Positions 8,221 through 17,198 of a stretch of 64,000 nucleotides of DNA are shown here, piece by piece; position 1 is the stretch's first letter; the number at the start of each line of letters is the position of its first letter. The notes beneath the pieces are model-generated. The model was not told the origin of the DNA. It saw only the letters and a program-made list of their open reading frames with translations, and did not search any database. This stretch comes from Coprococcus_C hominis (GTDB taxonomy: Bacteria; Bacillota; Clostridia; Lachnospirales; Lachnospiraceae): NCBI RefSeq assembly GCF_020687505.1, contig NZ_JAJEQT010000001.1. The stretch is one strand, 5' to 3'. The translations under genes and the position numbers were made by a program.

Positions 8221-9525
8221 ATGAGAGAATATACAACACAGATGGATGCAGCCAGAAAGGGCATTATCACTCCGGAACTTACAAAAGTTGCTGAAAAAGA
8301 ACATATGCGGGAAGATGAATTACTCCCACTTGTAGCAGAGGGAAAAGTTGTCATTCCTGCAAATAAATTACACACCTGTCTGAATCCAGAAGGAATCGGG
8401 TCCATGCTTCAGACGAAGATCAACGTCAATCTCGGCATCTCCAGAGATTGCAAGGATTACGATATTGAGATGAAGAAAGTCATGGAAGCTGTCAATCTCG
8501 GTGCACACGCCATTATGGATCTGTCTTCCCACGGAAATACAGAACCGTTCCGTAAGAAGCTGATTGCTGAATGTCCGGTTATGGTTGGTACCGTACCAAT
8601 CTATGATTCAGTGATTCATTACCAGCGCGATCTTGCAACACTGACCGCGAAGGATTTTATTGATGTGGTACGTCTGCACGCAGAAAATGGTGTGGATTTC
8701 GTAACACTGCACTGTGGCATCACAAGAAAGACAATTGACCAGATCAAGAAGCATAAACGGAAGATGAACATTGTATCCCGTGGTGGCTCCCTCGTCTTTG
8801 CATGGATGACAATGACCGGAGAAGAGAATCCATTTTACGAATATTACGATGAAATCTTAGATATCTGTGCTGAGTACGATGTAACCGTTTCCCTTGGAGA
8901 CGCCTGTCGTCCGGGCTGTCTTGCCGACGCAACCGATGTCTGCCAGATTGAAGAGCTTGTACGACTCGGTGAACTTACCAAGCGTGCGTGGGAGAAGCAT
9001 GTACAGGTTATGGTCGAGGGACCGGGACATGTGCCAATGGATCAGATTGCAGCCAACATGAAGGTGCAGCAGACGATCTGTATGGGTGCTCCATTCTATG
9101 TACTTGGTCCTCTGGTAACGGATATTGCACCGGGCTATGATCATATTACTGCCGCTATCGGTGGTGCGATCGCCGCACAGGCAGGTGCCGCGTTCTTATG
9201 CTATGTAACACCGGCAGAGCATCTGGCATTGCCAAATGTCGACGATGTCAAGCAGGGAATCATCGCATCGAAGATTGCCGCACATGCAGCCGATATCGCG
9301 AAGGGCGTGCGCGGAGCACGTGATATCGATGATAAAATGGCAGATGCCCGTCGCGTATTAGACTGGGACAAGCAGTGGGAATGCGCTTTAGATCCCGAAA
9401 CTGCCAAAGCCATCCGGGCAGACAGAAGCCCGGAGCATGAAGATACATGTTCGATGTGTGGAAAGTTCTGTGCTGTACGAAGCATGAATAAAGCGTTAGC
9501 AGGAGAATACATTGACATCTTATAA
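8221..9525 (+). CDS. thiC: Phosphomethylpyrimidine synthase ThiC
   Basis: A radical-SAM-type enzyme of 434 residues that converts aminoimidazole ribotide to the hydroxymethylpyrimidine phosphate of thiamine. The C-terminal cluster motif is seen as CSMCGKFCAVR (CxxCxxxxC), which binds the 4Fe-4S cluster. Other family blocks are INVNLGISRD, NLGAHAIMDLSSHG and VEGPGHVPMDQI. The length matches the shorter form found in anaerobes. An AGGAGG lies 6 nt upstream of the ATG. No other thiamine gene is adjacent, and the expected TPP riboswitch is absent, so regulation is either through the promoter or constitutive. Confidence 0.97.
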   Translation: MREYTTQMDAARKGIITPELTKVAEKEHMREDELLPLVAEGKVVIPANKLHTCLNPEGIGSMLQTKINVNLGISRDCKDYDIEMKKVMEAVNLGAHAIMDLSSHGNTEPFRKKLIAECPVMVGTVPIYDSVIHYQRDLATLTAKDFIDVVRLHAENGVDFVTLHCGITRKTIDQIKKHKRKMNIVSRGGSLVFAWMTMTGEENPFYEYYDEILDICAEYDVTVSLGDACRPGCLADATDVCQIEELVRLGELTKRAWEKHVQVMVEGPGHVPMDQIAANMKVQQTICMGAPFYVLGPLVTDIAPGYDHITAAIGGAIAAQAGAAFLCYVTPAEHLALPNVDDVKQGIIASKIAAHAADIAKGVRGARDIDDKMADARRVLDWDKQWECALDPETAKAIRADRSPEHEDTCSMCGKFCAVRSMNKALAGEYIDIL

Positions 9526-9542
9526 AAAATGGGAGGGTACTT

Positions 9543-10553
9543 ATGGAAAAAAAAGAAGTTTGGGAAAACATAAAGAAATATGCAAAAGTATTTTTTCAGG
9601 GTGTAGGATTATTTTTTGCATATGTCTTTCACTACATTGCGGTATTTGCAAAGTTTGTCTATAAGCATTTGAAAAAGCTGTTCAAAAAGCTTTACCGGAT
9701 TATCCGCAGACATATCCGCAGAGTGAAAAAACATATGAAAGCCGGTGATTACAGTTTACTATTTTATACCGTGCTTGGGGTTGTGATTTTTATTGTATTG
9801 CTGGTTTTACTGATTCACGGAATCTCTGGCAAGAAGAAGACTTCCACCGCTACAACGACGGAAGCAACCAGCGAAGCTTCCACTACGGAAGAAGTTGATC
9901 CACAGGCTGTTCTACGCGAGCAGGCAACGTATATCTACCAGAATAATCCAGATTACCTGATGCTTGTCAACGATACAAACCCGATTCCGGATGGATATAC
10001 CTTTGAACAACATACTCTGAACAGTGGTTATATCGTAGATGAACGCATCTACAACGATCTGCTTGCAATGCTGGAAGCATGTAACGCTGCCGGAAGTGAG
10101 TATACGATCAAGGGTGGCTATATCAGCGCCGATACCGAGGGTAGTGGGGAATATGCAACCGGTCTTGCATTCGATGTAACAGCGCATGATGTTGCAGAGT
10201 TAGACCCTGCTGTTGTATCACAGCTTCCAACAAACCAGTGGCTGATGCAGAATTGTTCTTCCTTCGGTTTCATCGTCCGTTATCCAGAAGGTAAGGAAAG
10301 CATTACCGGACATAATTTTGAGCCATGGCATTTCCGCTATGTCGGAAGAGATGCGGCTGTCTTTATGACGACGAACAACCTGACATTAGAAGAGTTCTAC
10401 ACTTTGGTAAATGGTGGTTCCGTATCCACAGCCACAGCAACCTCTGCCACACCGGCAGTTGATCCAACCGCTGTGACAGCCGAAGATCCTAGTGCAACAA
10501 CAGAAGCTACAACGGAAGCAACAACCGAAAATCCGCTGGATATTTTAAATTAG
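9543..10553 (+). CDS. VanY-like (M15B) D,D-carboxypeptidase homologue lacking the first zinc His
   Basis: A membrane-anchored protein of 336 residues: a long basic N-terminal part, one clear membrane segment at about 75-95, a Thr/Ser/Glu-rich linker, then an M15B domain at about 125-290 and a Thr/Ala-rich tail. The family motif SxHxxGxAxD appears here as SGEYATGLAFD. The zinc-binding His is therefore replaced by Tyr (codon TAT), while the Asp and the later EPWHFRYVG with the Glu and second His are kept. Active members trim the terminal D-Ala from peptidoglycan stems. With one ligand lost it may be inactive, altered or a wall-binding pseudo-enzyme. GGGAGG precedes the ATG. The next gene is another anchored envelope protein. 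Confidence 0.8.
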   Translation: MEKKEVWENIKKYAKVFFQGVGLFFAYVFHYIAVFAKFVYKHLKKLFKKLYRIIRRHIRRVKKHMKAGDYSLLFYTVLGVVIFIVLLVLLIHGISGKKKTSTATTTEATSEASTTEEVDPQAVLREQATYIYQNNPDYLMLVNDTNPIPDGYTFEQHTLNSGYIVDERIYNDLLAMLEACNAAGSEYTIKGGYISADTEGSGEYATGLAFDVTAHDVAELDPAVVSQLPTNQWLMQNCSSFGFIVRYPEGKESITGHNFEPWHFRYVGRDAAVFMTTNNLTLEEFYTLVNGGSVSTATATSATPAVDPTAVTAEDPSATTEATTEATTENPLDILN

Positions 10554-10574
10554 AAATAGAAAGATAGAAAGTAT

Positions 10575-11501
10575 ATGAGTAAACCAGATAAACATATGAA
10601 AAAAGGACCATACGAACGGGAGATGGCGCGCCGCAGACGGGAACGAAAGCGACGCATCCGTCGTTTCCACCTGATCTGTCTTGGCGTTATGCTCCTTGCA
10701 TTTATTATTGTGTGTGTAAATATATTTTCGCACAAAAAGAGCATCCGCAAGGAAGCGGTTTCTCTCTATGAAGCGGGAAACTATCAGGAAGCTTTGGACA
10801 AATTCAAGGAAGCTTATGCGGAGAAACAATGGTTTTCAGACTCCATCAATGTAGATATTCTGCTATATGAGGCAGACTGCATGATGCAGCTCCAGTTGTT
10901 CTCCGATGCGGAGCTGACTTATCTGGATATCCAGAAAAAATACCCGACTTCCAAGTATGACAAGGAACAGCTTTCCTATCTGTCCGACCTGTCTCATGCG
11001 CTTGGCAATTATCAGCGCGGAGATTATGTTTCAACTGTCGCGACTTTCACAAAGGCAGTGGAAAACGGACATAAGGATATCAGTATCTATGCAGCCATCT
11101 GTTATGAAAACCAGAAAAGCTATGATAAGATGAAAGAATATCTGGATATCTACGCGAACTATCATGGAATCGATGCATATGTGAATTATAAATATGCATC
11201 CTATTATTATGACACCAAAGACTATAATCAGGCATTAACCTATCTTGCACAGGGAGAATCCGCAGGAGACAGTGACTATCTGCAGGAAATCTTATATGCA
11301 GAGATCATGTGCTATAAAGAGCTACAAAACTATACCGAAGCATTTTCACGTGCCACTTCCTATATTGCCAAATATCCGGAAGATCAGAAGGGACAGGATT
11401 TATACGCCTATCTGGATACCCGTGTGAATGTAAATGAAGTTCCTGTCAATGATCGTTACCACCTGTATTCAGAACCAGAGAATTCCAGCGCAGTAGAGTA
11501 A
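10575..11501 (+). CDS. Membrane-anchored TPR-repeat protein
   Basis: A protein of 308 residues. The first 35 residues are strongly basic (MARRRRERKRRIRRF), then comes one membrane segment at about 36-52, and the rest is a series of helical hairpins of TPR type. Clear units include AVSLYEAGNYQEALDKFKEAY, NYQRGDYVSTVATFTKAV and YYDTKDYNQALTYLAQGE. TPR domains hold protein complexes together; no catalytic motif is present. It sits 20 nt after the VanY-like gene, so an envelope-associated scaffold role is plausible but unproven. The ribosome site is weak (AGAAAG). Confidence 0.75.
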   Translation: MSKPDKHMKKGPYEREMARRRRERKRRIRRFHLICLGVMLLAFIIVCVNIFSHKKSIRKEAVSLYEAGNYQEALDKFKEAYAEKQWFSDSINVDILLYEADCMMQLQLFSDAELTYLDIQKKYPTSKYDKEQLSYLSDLSHALGNYQRGDYVSTVATFTKAVENGHKDISIYAAICYENQKSYDKMKEYLDIYANYHGIDAYVNYKYASYYYDTKDYNQALTYLAQGESAGDSDYLQEILYAEIMCYKELQNYTEAFSRATSYIAKYPEDQKGQDLYAYLDTRVNVNEVPVNDRYHLYSEPENSSAVE

Positions 11502-11536
11502 CAATAATTTATTTATGTAAACTAAAAGGACATTCT

Positions 11537-12772
11537 ATGTACGAAAATAAAGAAGAAATTGAAAAAGTCATTCTGTTTGCGGTTGATTTAGACAACGGCG
11601 AACAGGTTCCAGCCAATCTGGATGAATTGGAAGAACTGGTAGCAACCGCCGGTGCTGAGACACTTGGACGCATGATCCAAAACAAAGATTCCATCGAGAA
11701 AGCGACTTATCTCGGAACTGGTAAAGTCGAGGATCTGCGAGACATGGTGGAGCGTCTTGGTGCGACGGGTGTCGTGTGCGATGATGAATTATCGCCGATC
11801 CAGATGAAGAATCTGGAGCAGGAATTGGACACAAAGGTCATGGACCGGACGATGATAATCTTAGATATCTTCGCGAAACACGCAACAACACGGGAGGGTA
11901 AGCTTCAGGTAGAACTCGCACAGCTCAAATACCGCAGCAACCGTCTGATCGGTATGGGACAGGTAATGTCCCGTCTTGGTGGTGGTATCGGTACGAGAGG
12001 TCCCGGTGAGAAGAAGCTCGAGGTCGACCGCCGTCTGATCCGTGAACGTATTTCAAAGCTGTCTGCTGACCTGAAAGACGATATTGCGCACCGCGAGGTA
12101 ATGCGCAAGCAGCGTCTGAACAGCCATATACCGATCGTATCGATCGTTGGATATACGAATGCCGGCAAGTCAACACTGCTCAATCATATGACACAGGCGG
12201 GTGTCTTAGAGGAGGATAAGCTGTTTGCAACCCTTGATCCGACCTCCCGGAACTACAAGCTCCCGAATGGACAGGAGATCATCCTGACGGATACGGTTGG
12301 TTTTATCCGCAAGCTGCCACATCATCTGATTGATGCATTCCGTTCAACATTAGAAGAAGCAAAGTTTGCCGATATTATCCTCCATGTCGTTGATATCTCG
12401 AACCCACAGGCAGATCTGCATATCCTGACTGTATATGATACATTGCGTGAGTTAGGCGTAAAGGATAAGCCGGTTGTCACATTATTTAACAAGATAGACA
12501 AAGTGGACGAACTCCCGGCTGTCAAAGATTTTCAGGCAGATCATACGTTATATATCTCTGCCAAACAGGAGACCGGATTCGAGAAGATCACGGATATTCT
12601 CGCAGAAATTATCAACCAGAGCCGCATTTACATTGAACAGACGATTCCATACGCCAAGGCAGGCGTGATCCAGCAGATCCGCAAATCAGGCAATCTGTTA
12701 GAAGAAGAATACCGCGAGGACGGCATCTTCGTCCGTGCGTATGTCGATGCAGGCACGAAAGGGCTATTATAA
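11537..12772 (+). CDS. hflX: GTPase HflX
   Basis: A protein of 411 residues with the HflX N-terminal domain (ATYLGTGKVEDL, VVCDDELSPIQMKNLE, DRTMIILDIFA), the Gly-rich linker RLGGGIGTRGPGE and a Ras-like G domain. The G motifs are GYTNAGKST (G1), TDTVGF (G3) and NKID (G4), with SAK in G5 position. HflX binds the 50S subunit near the peptidyl-transferase centre and splits or rescues stalled ribosomes, especially after heat or antibiotic stress. The stop is 1 nt before the next start, so it is tightly linked to the rRNA methyltransferase gene. Confidence 0.96.
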   Translation: MYENKEEIEKVILFAVDLDNGEQVPANLDELEELVATAGAETLGRMIQNKDSIEKATYLGTGKVEDLRDMVERLGATGVVCDDELSPIQMKNLEQELDTKVMDRTMIILDIFAKHATTREGKLQVELAQLKYRSNRLIGMGQVMSRLGGGIGTRGPGEKKLEVDRRLIRERISKLSADLKDDIAHREVMRKQRLNSHIPIVSIVGYTNAGKSTLLNHMTQAGVLEEDKLFATLDPTSRNYKLPNGQEIILTDTVGFIRKLPHHLIDAFRSTLEEAKFADIILHVVDISNPQADLHILTVYDTLRELGVKDKPVVTLFNKIDKVDELPAVKDFQADHTLYISAKQETGFEKITDILAEIINQSRIYIEQTIPYAKAGVIQQIRKSGNLLEEEYREDGIFVRAYVDAGTKGLL

Positions 12773-12773
12773 C

Positions 12774-14153
12774 ATGGAATTACCGATTACTTTTGAACAA
12801 AATATGCGAACGCTTCTTCAGGACGATTATGATTCGTATGCGGCATGCCTCGAACAGCCGATGCATCACGGCATCCGCATCAACACGATGAAGATATCTG
12901 TGGAAGAATTTCTGAAGATCAATCCATTTCATCTGCGCCCGGTTCCATGGTGTGAGAATGGATTTTATTACGATGAGACACTGGATAAGCCATCCAAGCA
13001 TCCATATTATTTTGCAGGGCTTTACTATATTCAGGAGCCTTCTGCCATGACACCGGCACATGTACTGCCTGTGGAGGCAGGAGACCGGGTGCTCGATATC
13101 TGCGCCGCACCGGGTGGCAAATCAACCGAGCTTGCGGCGAAATTACACGGAACCGGCTTGCTTGTATCGAATGATATCAGTGCTTCGCGCGCGAAGGCAT
13201 TGCTGAAGAACTTAGAGGTTTTCGGCGCAGAAAATGCGCTGATTATCAGCGAAGCACCTTACAAATTAGCCGAACGCTTCCACGAATATTTTGATAAGAT
13301 CCTGATCGATGCGCCGTGCTCCGGAGAGGGCATGTTCCGCAAATCCGTATCGATGATCACCGCATGGGAGAATAACGGCAATCAGTTGTTTGCCGACCTG
13401 CAGCGAAGCATCTTAGATCAGGTTGTCACAATGCTTAAACCCGGTGGCATGCTGCTTTATTCGACCTGTACATTTGCGCCCCTTGAAAATGAGCAGTCCA
13501 TCGAATATCTGCTTTCGTTGGATGATCGTCTGGAGCTGGTGGATTTCCACCCGTATGAGGGCTTTGACCACGGACATCCGGAATGGGGCAACACCGGAAA
13601 TGAGACACTGAAGCGCTGCGCCAGACTCTGGCCACATAAGATCGAGGGCGAGGGACATTTTGTATGCCTTGTCAAGAAGCAGGGCGATCGGGATAACCGC
13701 GCCAATTATGGCGATTATCCGGTCAAGCGCGCAAAGCTGCCGGATTCCGTCACCGAATTTTTATCACATACGACGCACGAATTTCATCCGGAACGGTTTG
13801 AAATCTCAGGCGATAAACTATACTACATACCAGAAAGCTTCCCAACAGTCCGCGGACTCCGGATCTTACGGTGTGGCTTGTATGTCGGCGAGATCAAGAA
13901 GAACCGCTTCGAACCGAGCCAGTCACTTGCAATGGCGCTTACAAAGAAAGAATTTGATAACTGTCTCGATCTTCCTGCGGATGATGCAAAGGTCATCAAA
14001 TACTTAAAGGGCGAGACGATTGATTTCGATGATGCATCGGTCAAAAACGGTTACGTATTAGTATGTGTAGATGGATATCCACTTGGCTTCGGTAAAGCAA
14101 ACCAAGGAGTTTTGAAGAACAAGTATTTACCTGGATGGAGGTTGATGTCATGA
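12774..14153 (+). CDS. rsmF: RsmF/NOL1-NOP2-Sun family rRNA m5C methyltransferase
   Basis: A protein of 459 residues. The SAM-binding core shows CAAPGGKST, the catalytic-loop motif DAPCSGEGMFR and the second Cys in STCTFAPLENE, the usual Cys pair of RNA m5C methyltransferases. The C-terminal 160 residues are a PUA-like RNA-binding part. It is expected to methylate a 16S rRNA cytosine; the exact position is inferred from family. The frame is open upstream to 12735, but that part lies inside hflX, so the ATG at 12774 is chosen. Its stop overlaps the next start as ATGA. Confidence 0.88.
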   Translation: MELPITFEQNMRTLLQDDYDSYAACLEQPMHHGIRINTMKISVEEFLKINPFHLRPVPWCENGFYYDETLDKPSKHPYYFAGLYYIQEPSAMTPAHVLPVEAGDRVLDICAAPGGKSTELAAKLHGTGLLVSNDISASRAKALLKNLEVFGAENALIISEAPYKLAERFHEYFDKILIDAPCSGEGMFRKSVSMITAWENNGNQLFADLQRSILDQVVTMLKPGGMLLYSTCTFAPLENEQSIEYLLSLDDRLELVDFHPYEGFDHGHPEWGNTGNETLKRCARLWPHKIEGEGHFVCLVKKQGDRDNRANYGDYPVKRAKLPDSVTEFLSHTTHEFHPERFEISGDKLYYIPESFPTVRGLRILRCGLYVGEIKKNRFEPSQSLAMALTKKEFDNCLDLPADDAKVIKYLKGETIDFDDASVKNGYVLVCVDGYPLGFGKANQGVLKNKYLPGWRLMS

Positions 14154-14905
14154 AGATAGCAGTAATTACAGGTGCCTCTTCCGGTTTGGGAAGAGAGTTC
14201 GCCAAACAGATCAATCAGCATTTTGTCACACTTGACGAGGTCTGGCTGATCGCACGAAGAGAAGAACGATTGAATGAATTAAAGGAATCCCTGCACGGTG
14301 TCCATGTACGGACAATTCCGATTGATCTGTGCGACCGGGATGCCGTTGGGACTTACGAGGAAATGCTGCAGAAATTCCATCCACAGATCCGCGTGCTTGT
14401 GAATGCTGCTGGATATGGAAAGATGGGCTATGTCGAGCAGATCTCCGAGGAAGATTTGGCGGGCGAGATCCGGTTGAACTGTGAATCCCTGACACGTATG
14501 ACGAAGATTTCCCTTCCATACATGGCGAAGCGTTCGAATATCATCAATATTGCAAGCTCCGCTGCATTTATGCCGCAGCCAAACTTCGCGGTCTATGCAG
14601 CAAGCAAATCCTATGTGCTTTCATTCTCCAGAGCCTTGCATCAGGAATTGAAGAAGCATGGGATCGTTGTAACCGCTGTCTGTCCGGGACCGGTAAACAC
14701 GGAGTTTTTTGATATCGCAGAAAGCTATACCAAGACCAAAGGATATAAGGTTATCCTGCGTGCCAATGCAGGCAAAGTCGTTACACTTGCAATAAAGGAT
14801 GCAATGAAAGGAAAGACCGTATCAACGTATGGAGTTGTCATGAAGGCATTCCGAGTTGTGACAAAGATTATTCCGCATGGCTTAATTGTTCCATTCATAC
14901 ACTAA
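14150..14905 (+). CDS. Short-chain dehydrogenase/reductase (SDR)
   Basis: A protein of 251 residues with a classical SDR fold: the NAD(P) motif TGASSGLG near the N terminus, NAAGYG, the catalytic Ser in IASSAAF, and YAASK holding the catalytic Tyr and Lys. It resembles the DltE/YqjQ-type SDRs, whose substrates are usually unknown. The upstream in-frame ATG at 14135 is part of the ribosome-binding region (GGAGG at 14136-14141). The ATG at 14150 overlaps the previous stop as ATGA and is preferred. The reaction is an NAD(P)-dependent oxidation or reduction; the substrate cannot be read from the sequence. Confidence 0.85.
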   Translation: MKIAVITGASSGLGREFAKQINQHFVTLDEVWLIARREERLNELKESLHGVHVRTIPIDLCDRDAVGTYEEMLQKFHPQIRVLVNAAGYGKMGYVEQISEEDLAGEIRLNCESLTRMTKISLPYMAKRSNIINIASSAAFMPQPNFAVYAASKSYVLSFSRALHQELKKHGIVVTAVCPGPVNTEFFDIAESYTKTKGYKVILRANAGKVVTLAIKDAMKGKTVSTYGVVMKAFRVVTKIIPHGLIVPFIH

Positions 14906-14945
14906 ACAGCTTGATATATCTAAAATAAAGGACAGACTTATTGCA

Positions 14946-15515
14946 ATGAAAAAGAAAGAAAAAGGCCAGTATGGCTATATTAATTATTACAAAAAAGGAA
15001 AGCTGCTTGTGACGTTGATCCTTGCGATCATGATTGCTTCGATCATTCTTTCCATGCTGCTTGCATTTGGTGACACCGGACGTATCGGTATTATATTCGC
15101 GATACTCCTTGTTCTGCCGTTTGCAAAGTTTCTGATTGCCTATATTATGTGTGCGAAATTTCAGACGATGCCGCAGGATGTTTATGACGTGGTACACGGG
15201 CAGACCGATGAGACGGACATGATCTACGATCTTGTGATTACACAGTCCGAGGGGATGCATTACTACGATGCGGTCTGTGTCAGAAACGGAAGTGTGTACG
15301 CGCTTGTATTAGATAAACATTTCAAGGAAGAGAAGAAGGAATACGAGACATTCATGCAACAGGCACTTGCAAACAGCAAGTACAAATACATTGTTCACCT
15401 GTACACGGATACGGATGCCTTTGCGAAGAAGATTCATAGCATCGGTGAACCGAATGACAAGACAAAATTAATTGACCAGTATATGCGGGAACAGATACTG
15501 ACGTTCTGCGTGTAG
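14946..15515 (+). CDS. Conserved membrane protein of unknown function
   Basis: A protein of 189 residues that I do not recognise. After a basic start (MKKKEKGQYGYINYYKKGK) there are two close membrane segments at about 20-40 and 47-67, followed by a soluble domain of about 120 residues with mixed strands and helices, without Cys clusters or nucleotide motifs. The domain (DLVITQSEGMHYYDAVCVRNGSVYALV) might be nuclease-like, but I see no catalytic set. The frame is open back to 14886 inside the SDR gene; ATG 14946 is chosen because it lies after that gene's stop and starts a normal membrane-protein N terminus. It is probably co-transcribed with its neighbours. Confidence 0.65.
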   Translation: MKKKEKGQYGYINYYKKGKLLVTLILAIMIASIILSMLLAFGDTGRIGIIFAILLVLPFAKFLIAYIMCAKFQTMPQDVYDVVHGQTDETDMIYDLVITQSEGMHYYDAVCVRNGSVYALVLDKHFKEEKKEYETFMQQALANSKYKYIVHLYTDTDAFAKKIHSIGEPNDKTKLIDQYMREQILTFCV

Positions 15516-15532
15516 CAAGGAGGAACCCGGGT

Positions 15533-16579
15533 ATGCAGGAGCTAACCATCACAGATTTAGAATCCGGACAACGCTTAAATAAATACATGATGAAATACCT
15601 GAATCAGGCACCTTCTTCCTTTATCTACAAGATGCTCCGAAAGAAAAACATCACCAGAAACGGCAAGAAAGCATCCGGTGATGAAATCCTGGAATGTGGC
15701 GATGTGATCAAAGTATTTCTGGCGGATGAGACGATTGAGAAGTTTCGTGTTGTACATACCGGGAATCCACACTTTGATAGTGGCTCCAAACAACATGATA
15801 TCGTGAAATCCGCAGGTTCGGCAACTTCCGATGGTTCAGCACAGGCCTCCGGACAGAAGCCGGGAATCACGCTGCAGATCCTCTACCAGAATCCGGATAT
15901 CTTAGCGGTGCATAAGCCCGTTGGTGTCTTATCGCAGAAAGCAAAAAAGGATGATTACTCCATCAACGAAGCAATTCTTGATTACTGCCTTTCCATGCGG
16001 ATTCTAACCGCGAAACAGCTAGAGACGTTTCACCCGTCGATCAGCAACCGCTTAGACCGGAATACCTCCGGCATTATCCTCGCCGGAATCTCGTTGAAGG
16101 GCAGTCAGACGTTAGCCCGCATATTAAAGGGACATACCTGTGAAAAATATTACTACACGATCGTAGCCGGAGAGATGAAACAGCGCATCCACGAGAAAGC
16201 CTACATCGTAAAGGATACAAAAAAGAATCAGTCTAAGATACAGAAACTCGAAAGTCCCGGTGCGTCAATGATCGAGACTGCATTTACACCGCTTTGCGTA
16301 AAAAATGGCTTTACCTTATTGCAGGTACAGCTTTTCACCGGAAAATCGCATCAGATCCGTGCGCATCTGCAATCACTCGGCTATCCGATGGCAGGCGATA
16401 CGAAATACGGCAATCCGGCGGTAAACCGGAAGCTTCGCGAGCGATACCATCTGAACCATCAGTTACTTCACGCAGGCAGACTTGTATTACCGGATATCCC
16501 GGAAATCACAGATCCTTTGCCAGCAGAATTTCAGAAAGTAGCGGATGGGCTGGGGTTGAAACTACCGGCAAACTACTAA
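15533..16579 (+). CDS. RluA-family pseudouridine synthase with S4 domain
   Basis: A protein of 348 residues with an N-terminal S4 RNA-binding domain (about 10-70) and an RluA-type catalytic domain. The catalytic Asp is in NRLDRNTSGIILAG, and GKSHQIRAHLQSLGYPMAGD is the usual late motif. It isomerises uridines in rRNA or tRNA. A low-complexity insert of about 30 residues (near residues 78-110, rich in Ser, Gly and Ala) separates the two domains. AGGAGG precedes the ATG. A second, RluD-like enzyme lies at 44472, so this one is more likely an RluC-like or divergent copy. Confidence 0.9.
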   Translation: MQELTITDLESGQRLNKYMMKYLNQAPSSFIYKMLRKKNITRNGKKASGDEILECGDVIKVFLADETIEKFRVVHTGNPHFDSGSKQHDIVKSAGSATSDGSAQASGQKPGITLQILYQNPDILAVHKPVGVLSQKAKKDDYSINEAILDYCLSMRILTAKQLETFHPSISNRLDRNTSGIILAGISLKGSQTLARILKGHTCEKYYYTIVAGEMKQRIHEKAYIVKDTKKNQSKIQKLESPGASMIETAFTPLCVKNGFTLLQVQLFTGKSHQIRAHLQSLGYPMAGDTKYGNPAVNRKLRERYHLNHQLLHAGRLVLPDIPEITDPLPAEFQKVADGLGLKLPANY

Positions 16580-16658
16580 ATATCATGGATCAATGAAGAT
16601 AAAATCCATAAATATTTACATTTCATAATATAGCACAACAAATAGAAAGCAAAACAAC

Positions 16659-17195
16659 ATGCCAACATGGAATTCCAGAGGATTACGCGGTTCCACCTTA
16701 GAGGAACTCGTCAATCTGACCAATGAATTATATACAGAGAAAAACTTAGCGCTCATGCAGAAGATTCCGACACCAATCACGCCTGTCAAGATTGATTCGG
16801 AAAGCGGGCAGATCAAGCTTGCTTATTTCGAGAAGGATTCCACCGTCGACTATATCGGGGTGGTACAGGGCGTTCCGGTCTGCTTCGATGCAAAGGAGTG
16901 CGCGACAGATACATTTCCACTCCGGAATATCCATGAACACCAGATTCATTTCATGCGGCAATTTGAGAAGCAGCGGGGCATAAGCTTCTTGCTTGTGATG
17001 TTTACTGCACGCAATGAATTTTACTACCTGCGGCTGTGTGAGTTAGAAACCTATCTTGCCCGGACCGAGCAGGGACATGCAAAGAATTTTAAGTACGAGG
17101 AATTAAATCCCGCCTATTTTATAAAGTCACAATCCGGGGCACCGATTCATTATCTGAAGGGGCTGCAGCTGGATTTGCAGGAAAGAGAGGATTAA
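16659..17195 (+). CDS. recU: Holliday junction resolvase RecU
   Basis: A protein of 178 residues with the RecU fold. It starts WNSRGLRGSTLEELVNLTN and has the nuclease core DYIGVVQGVPVCFDAKEC (Asp, Asp, Lys of the active site) and HQIHFMRQFEKQRGISFLLV. RecU cuts Holliday junctions in Firmicutes during recombination and chromosome segregation. In many relatives it lies beside a penicillin-binding protein gene; here it stands 3 nt before nadE. The ribosome site is weak. Confidence 0.92.
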   Translation: MPTWNSRGLRGSTLEELVNLTNELYTEKNLALMQKIPTPITPVKIDSESGQIKLAYFEKDSTVDYIGVVQGVPVCFDAKECATDTFPLRNIHEHQIHFMRQFEKQRGISFLLVMFTARNEFYYLRLCELETYLARTEQGHAKNFKYEELNPAYFIKSQSGAPIHYLKGLQLDLQERED

Positions 17196-17198
17196 ACG

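Noticed and set aside
12735..12773. Upstream extension of the RsmF-like protein.
   Set aside because: It lies entirely within the hflX coding region, and the family N terminus fits the ATG at 12774.
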